Source of the DNA: Ch67 sp041395845
GTDB lineage: Bacteria > Pseudomonadota > Gammaproteobacteria > Pseudomonadales > Ketobacteraceae
Direction: 5' to 3'
Assembly: GCA_041395845.1 (NCBI GenBank)
Contig: JAWKZS010000001.1
Coordinates: 248,001 to 312,000 of the forward strand
DNA: 64,000 nucleotides
Positions 60,704-64,000 of this stretch are shown here, in pieces (the first letter of the stretch is position 1; every line of letters starts with the position of its first letter). A program made the translations under genes and the position numbers. The notes under the pieces are model-generated. The model was not told where the DNA came from, did no database searches, and worked only from the letters and a program-made list of their open reading frames with translations.

Positions 60704-62449
60704 GTGAACGATTCTGTAGCCAGCCGTTTGAGCGAATTGCCAGGTACCGACGTCGAACCTGCCGTGGTAGTGAATGAGCACGCCACCCAGTGGAATGACT
60801 TCTTTGACGTTATTGTGGTGGGCCTGGGTGCGGCCGGCGTTTCCGCCGCCATCGAAGCCGCCGATCGCGGCATGAAGGTGGCCTTTATCGACCGTTTCGA
60901 GGGTGGCGGTACCACGGCCCGCAGCGGCAGCGTGCTGTATGCCGGTGGCGGTACCTCACTGCAGAAAAAACTCGGCGTCGAGGATGATCCGGATTCCATG
61001 TTCCGCTATCTGCAGCACGAAGTGCAGGACGCGGTAAAACCGGAAACCCTGCGCAAGTTCTGCGAAGACAGCCCGGCCAATTTCGACTGGGTCACCGCCA
61101 ACGGTGTCTGCTACACCGGCAAGCTGTTCCCGAAAAAAGTCAGCTATCCCGTGCATGGCAACAGCCTGTATTTTTCCGGCAATGAAATTGCCCACGCCGA
61201 TGCCATCAAGCCCGCCCCCCGCGGCCATCTGGCCGATGGCATCAAGCGCTTCACAGCGTTCGGCCCTGCCTTCGTTGCGCCGCTGATCCGCAGTGCACTG
61301 CGCAAAGGTGTATTCCCGATTACCCAGACCCGCGTCCGCCGCCTGCTGGTGAATGACAAGGGTGCGGTAGTGGGTGTCGAAGCCCAGCAGATTTCTGCCA
61401 GAAGCTGGGCCGGTTTCCAGCATCGCATCTGGTCGACACTCGCAAACTATGCCCAGATCTATTACGCGCCGGCCGCCAAAGGATTCCGCAAGAAAATCGA
61501 ACTACTGGAGCGCCAGCATTCCCGCACCGTGCGCTATCGCGCCAAGGGCGGCGTGGTGCTTGCAACCGGCGGTTTCATTCTCAACAAGGACATGACCGAA
61601 AAATACCTGCCGAAATATCGCCGCGCCATGCGTCTGGGTACCGCCGGTGACACCGGCTCGGGCATGGCACTGGGTGTCAGCGCCGGCGGCGTGGCCGAAC
61701 GCCTTTCCACCGCCACCGCCTGGCGCTTCATCAATCCGCCGGTGGATTTTCCCAAGGCCGCGCTGGTGAATACCAAGGGTGAACGCTATATCGACGAAAC
61801 CCTGTACGGCGCCACCATCGGCACCCGCATGATGGAAGAACACAACGGCGAGTGCATCCTGATTCTGGATGACACACTGTTCAAATCGGCGGTGGCCAAT
61901 TTAACGCTCGAAAACGCCCGCTTCGTCACCTGGCTGCAGGCCAAGGGTGCCCTGCGCATGGCCAAACATGCCAACACGCTGGAAGCACTGGCGCAGCGCT
62001 GCAAGATCGATCCGGTACAACTGCAGCAAACCATCGCCCAGTACAATCGTGCCGCTCGCGGTGAAATCGCCGATCCGCTCGGCAAAAAGCGCGAGGACAT
62101 GCACGAAATCAAACAGGGGCCGTTCCACGCCATCAATATGTCGGTGGGCAAAGGCGATATCACCTCGGTGATCACCCTGGGTGGCTTGCGGGTGTGCGAA
62201 GAAACCGGCGCCGTGCTCAATCAGCACAACAAACCGGTGCCAGGATTATTCGCAGCGGGCCGTGCCGCCATCGGCGTTGCGTCCAATGCTTATGTGAGCG
62301 GCCTGTCCATTGCGGATGGCGTGTTCTCGGGCCGTCGTGCGGGGCGTCATGCGTCGTTGCGCGCCACCCTGCCGGCGGATTCCACCCACGCCCACAGCAG
62401 CGGCACCATGGAAGAAGCCCGCGCCGCCGGTTGCCCGGTTGCGCACTGA
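60704..62449 (+). CDS. FAD-dependent delta4-(5-alpha)-3-ketosteroid dehydrogenase-like flavoprotein
   Basis: A 581-residue flavoprotein of the fumarate reductase/KstD class. GLGAAGVSAAIEAADRG (about 42-58) binds FAD; GGGTTARSGSVLYAGGGTSLQKKLG, FSGNEIAHADAIKPAPRGH and the late GVASNAYVSGLSIADGVFSGRRAG match the pattern I recall for delta4-(5-alpha)-KSTD of Rhodococcus rather than KstD proper. It would restore the delta4 bond of 5-alpha-reduced 3-keto steroids. GTG start with AGGAGCCTGCT ahead. The SDR gene follows 3 bp later. Confidence 0.75.
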   Translation: MNDSVASRLSELPGTDVEPAVVVNEHATQWNDFFDVIVVGLGAAGVSAAIEAADRGMKVAFIDRFEGGGTTARSGSVLYAGGGTSLQKKLGVEDDPDSMFRYLQHEVQDAVKPETLRKFCEDSPANFDWVTANGVCYTGKLFPKKVSYPVHGNSLYFSGNEIAHADAIKPAPRGHLADGIKRFTAFGPAFVAPLIRSALRKGVFPITQTRVRRLLVNDKGAVVGVEAQQISARSWAGFQHRIWSTLANYAQIYYAPAAKGFRKKIELLERQHSRTVRYRAKGGVVLATGGFILNKDMTEKYLPKYRRAMRLGTAGDTGSGMALGVSAGGVAERLSTATAWRFINPPVDFPKAALVNTKGERYIDETLYGATIGTRMMEEHNGECILILDDTLFKSAVANLTLENARFVTWLQAKGALRMAKHANTLEALAQRCKIDPVQLQQTIAQYNRAARGEIADPLGKKREDMHEIKQGPFHAINMSVGKGDITSVITLGGLRVCEETGAVLNQHNKPVPGLFAAGRAAIGVASNAYVSGLSIADGVFSGRRAGRHASLRATLPADSTHAHSSGTMEEARAAGCPVAH

Positions 62450-62452
62450 GAA

Positions 62453-63303
62453 ATGGCGATGAAAACCGCATTCATTACCGGCGCCGCCACCGGCATCGGC
62501 GAAGGCCTGGTGAACAAGCTGCTGGATGAAGGCTGGCAGGTGTTTGCCGGCTATCGCAGTGCCGGGCCGGATCAGGCCAGCTGGCGCGGCCGCTCCCATG
62601 TCGCCGCCATCCAGTGCGATGTCACTGATCCGCAACAGGTGGGCGCTGCGGCGGCACTGATCGGCAAGGCCACCGGCGGCACCCCGGATCTGCTGATCAA
62701 CAACGCCGCCTACTCCGGTAATTGCGGTGTCACCGAAGCCCCCGACATGGCGGAATTCCGCAAAACCTTCGAAGTGAATTTCTGGGGCCCCCTGCTGGTC
62801 GCGCAAACCTGTATGCCGCTGCTGCGCAAGGCCAAAGGTCGCATCATTAACACCACCAGTGCATCAGTGTGGATGACCATTCCCATGGGCGCCGCCTATC
62901 CTGCGGCCAAAAGGGCGCTGAAAACCCTCACCCAGCACATGCGCATGGAAATGGAGCCGTTCGGCGTGCAGGTGGCATCACTGGAACCGGGTGGCGTGGA
63001 AACACCGATGACTGCGCTGGATGACAACACCACCCAGGCCCAGTGGAATGCAATTCCCCCGCGCTACGCGGTGACTACCAGCGCTACTTTCTCGACAGTG
63101 CCAGCGCCATCGGCAGCAACTTCAAATTCTACACACCCCAGCAGTTTGCCGATCGGGTTTACCGGGAAATGATCTGCGCCCGCACCATGAAACCGTCCCA
63201 TCTGATCGGCCCTGGCGTCGGCGCCCTGCCCTGGCTGCACCGGTTGCTGCCGGCACAGCAGGTGGAAAACATCTGGGCCCGGATGTTCCGCCGCAAAGCC
63301 TGA
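62453..63303 (+). pseudogene. SDR gene with -1 frameshift in a C-run
   Basis: The frame from 62453 gives a normal SDR start (TGAATGIG, NNAAYS, YPAAK) up to about residue 200, then runs out of frame to a stop at 63172. In the +1 frame the homologous C-terminus continues (GDYQRYFLDSASAIG to WARMFRRKA) and ends at 63303. The break falls at a run of five C (63056-63060); one extra C would restore a single 284-residue protein. So this is a recent frameshift, a phase-variable run, or a sequencing error. Confidence 0.75.
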
Positions 63304-63345
63304 AATGCCCTGTTTTGCAGCACGCAAGCGCAGCTAGACAAAACC

Positions 63346-63380
63346 GCAACTATTATGCAATGACATTGCATAATAGTTGC
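63346..63380. promoter_or_regulatory. Shared steroid operator, copy 5 (acyl-CoA dehydrogenase)
   Basis: A 35-bp perfect palindrome with 17-bp arms and one central base (arms GCAACTATTATGCAATG and its complement). Its core TTATGCA-N7-TGCATAA is the best version of the shared operator. It lies 50 bp ahead of the acyl-CoA dehydrogenase gene. Confidence 0.75.
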
Positions 63381-63429
63381 GTAATTGATACTCTGATACC
63401 ACATCCAGAAGCCAACAAAGACCTACGCC

Positions 63430-64000
63430 ATGGACACGAGATACAACGAAGCACAGCAGCAGCTGCGCCAGCAACTGCGCGAATATTTCACCGGGCTGAT
63501 GACACCGGAAAAAGTCGCGGCCTGCATGGGCAAGGAAGGCGGCCCGATTTTTCGCGGCCTGGTGGAGCAGCTGGGCAAGGACAACATGCTCACGCTGAGC
63601 TGGCCCAAGCAGTACGGCGGCAAAGAATATTCTGCGGTTGAACAGCTGATCCTGTTCGAAGAAGCGTGGAAAACCCACACACCGTTTCCGCTGATCACCC
63701 TCAACTCGGTGGCGCCGTCCATCATGGCGTTCGGCACCGACGAGCAGAAGGATTGCTTCCTGCCGCAGATTGCCGCGGGCAAGTGCATTTTCGCCATCGG
63801 TTATTCCGAACCTGGTTCCGGCACCGATCTGGCGTCGCTGAAAACCAAGGCGGAATTCGACGGCGAGAACTGGATCATCAACGGCACCAAAGTCTGGACC
63901 AGCGCCGGCCATGACTGCGAGTACATCTGGCTCGCCGCACGCACCAGCAATGAAGGCAAGCGTCCATCCGACGGCATCACCCTGTTCATCGTTGACGCCA
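63430..64000 (+). CDS. Acyl-CoA dehydrogenase, 3' partial
   Basis: The first 190 codons of an acyl-CoA dehydrogenase; the gene runs past the window end. SWPKQYGGKEYSAVEQLILFEEAW, IGYSEPGSGTDLASLKTKA and INGTKVWTSAGHDCEYIWLAART are the N-terminal and FAD/substrate motifs. It lies directly downstream of the strongest copy of the shared operator and is likely part of a steroid side-chain oxidation unit continuing to the right. Which FadE it matches cannot be told from this part. Confidence 0.85.
   Translation, partial: MDTRYNEAQQQLRQQLREYFTGLMTPEKVAACMGKEGGPIFRGLVEQLGKDNMLTLSWPKQYGGKEYSAVEQLILFEEAWKTHTPFPLITLNSVAPSIMAFGTDEQKDCFLPQIAAGKCIFAIGYSEPGSGTDLASLKTKAEFDGENWIINGTKVWTSAGHDCEYIWLAARTSNEGKRPSDGITLFIVDA

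Noticed and set aside
62453..63303. Programmed ribosomal frameshift
   Set aside because: A plain C5 run without a slippery heptamer, upstream internal Shine-Dalgarno or clear downstream structure makes indel or sequencing error more likely.
1..64000. rRNA, tRNA, CRISPR arrays, prophage or transposon genes
   Set aside because: No direct-repeat arrays, cloverleaf-like tRNA text, rRNA segments, integrase or transposase motifs were seen on either strand.

Overview
The window reads as a gene-dense, fairly GC-rich chromosomal segment of a gammaproteobacterium. That placement is an inference: it rests on an RsmE- and Tpx-bearing housekeeping stretch, a FadL/OMPP1-type porin, an OmpA-family lipoprotein-like gene, MalT-like and TeiR-like LuxR regulators, and a WS/DGAT storage-lipid acyltransferase of the kind common in marine hydrocarbon and steroid degraders. 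No rRNA, tRNA, CRISPR array, transposase or phage gene was seen.

Region 1 (1-12.8 kb): the end of a saccharopine-dehydrogenase-like gene, an OmpA-family protein, and a minus-strand row made of an acyl-CoA carboxylase pair (carboxyltransferase plus a divergent 959-residue biotin carboxylase), a thioesterase, an SDR and an acyl-CoA ligase. Then come rsmE, an unknown 265-residue protein, tpx and a small unknown protein. Region 2 (12.8-30.9 kb): a previously easy-to-miss 59-residue ORF, a large MalT-like regulator next to a FadL-type porin, then upper steroid-pathway genes: START protein, steroid 5-alpha-reductase, kshA, ketosteroid isomerase, two SDRs, kstD, an ACSF2-like ligase, two TetR regulators, an old-yellow-enzyme-like protein and an SDR.

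Region 3 (30.9-47.4 kb): one long minus-strand operon that matches, gene for gene, most of the actinobacterial KstR2 regulon for the C and D rings: ipdA, ipdB, a DUF35/Ltp pair, ipdC, echA20, fadE31-, fadE32- and fadE33-like genes, fadA6, fadE30, ipdF, with an MaoC hydratase, a second thiolase and a WS/DGAT at its end. Region 4 (47.5-58.5 kb): divergent fadD3 followed by the A/B-ring meta-cleavage genes hsaC, hsaB, hsaA, an SDR, hsaD, hsaE, hsaG and hsaF, then a TeiR-like LuxR regulator and a SnoaL-like protein. Region 5 (58.5-64 kb): a CoA ligase with a globin-like partner, divergent from a flavoprotein resembling delta4-(5-alpha)-ketosteroid dehydrogenase, a frameshifted SDR, and a truncated acyl-CoA dehydrogenase at the window edge.

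Together these genes would take up a sterol or steroid, desaturate and 9-alpha-hydroxylate the nucleus (KstD/KshA), cleave ring A (HsaA-D), send the C5 fragment to central metabolism (HsaE-G), activate HIP (FadD3) and degrade the C and D rings (Ipd proteins, EchA20, FadE, FadA6). Two unlisted layers of organisation stand out. First, a shared operator, TTWTGCA-N7-TGCAWAA, sits in five upstream regions of the steroid genes. Second, four copies of a 60-bp core with two covarying hairpins lie inside long outer stems whose sequence is different at every locus, all in gaps inside the catabolic operons.
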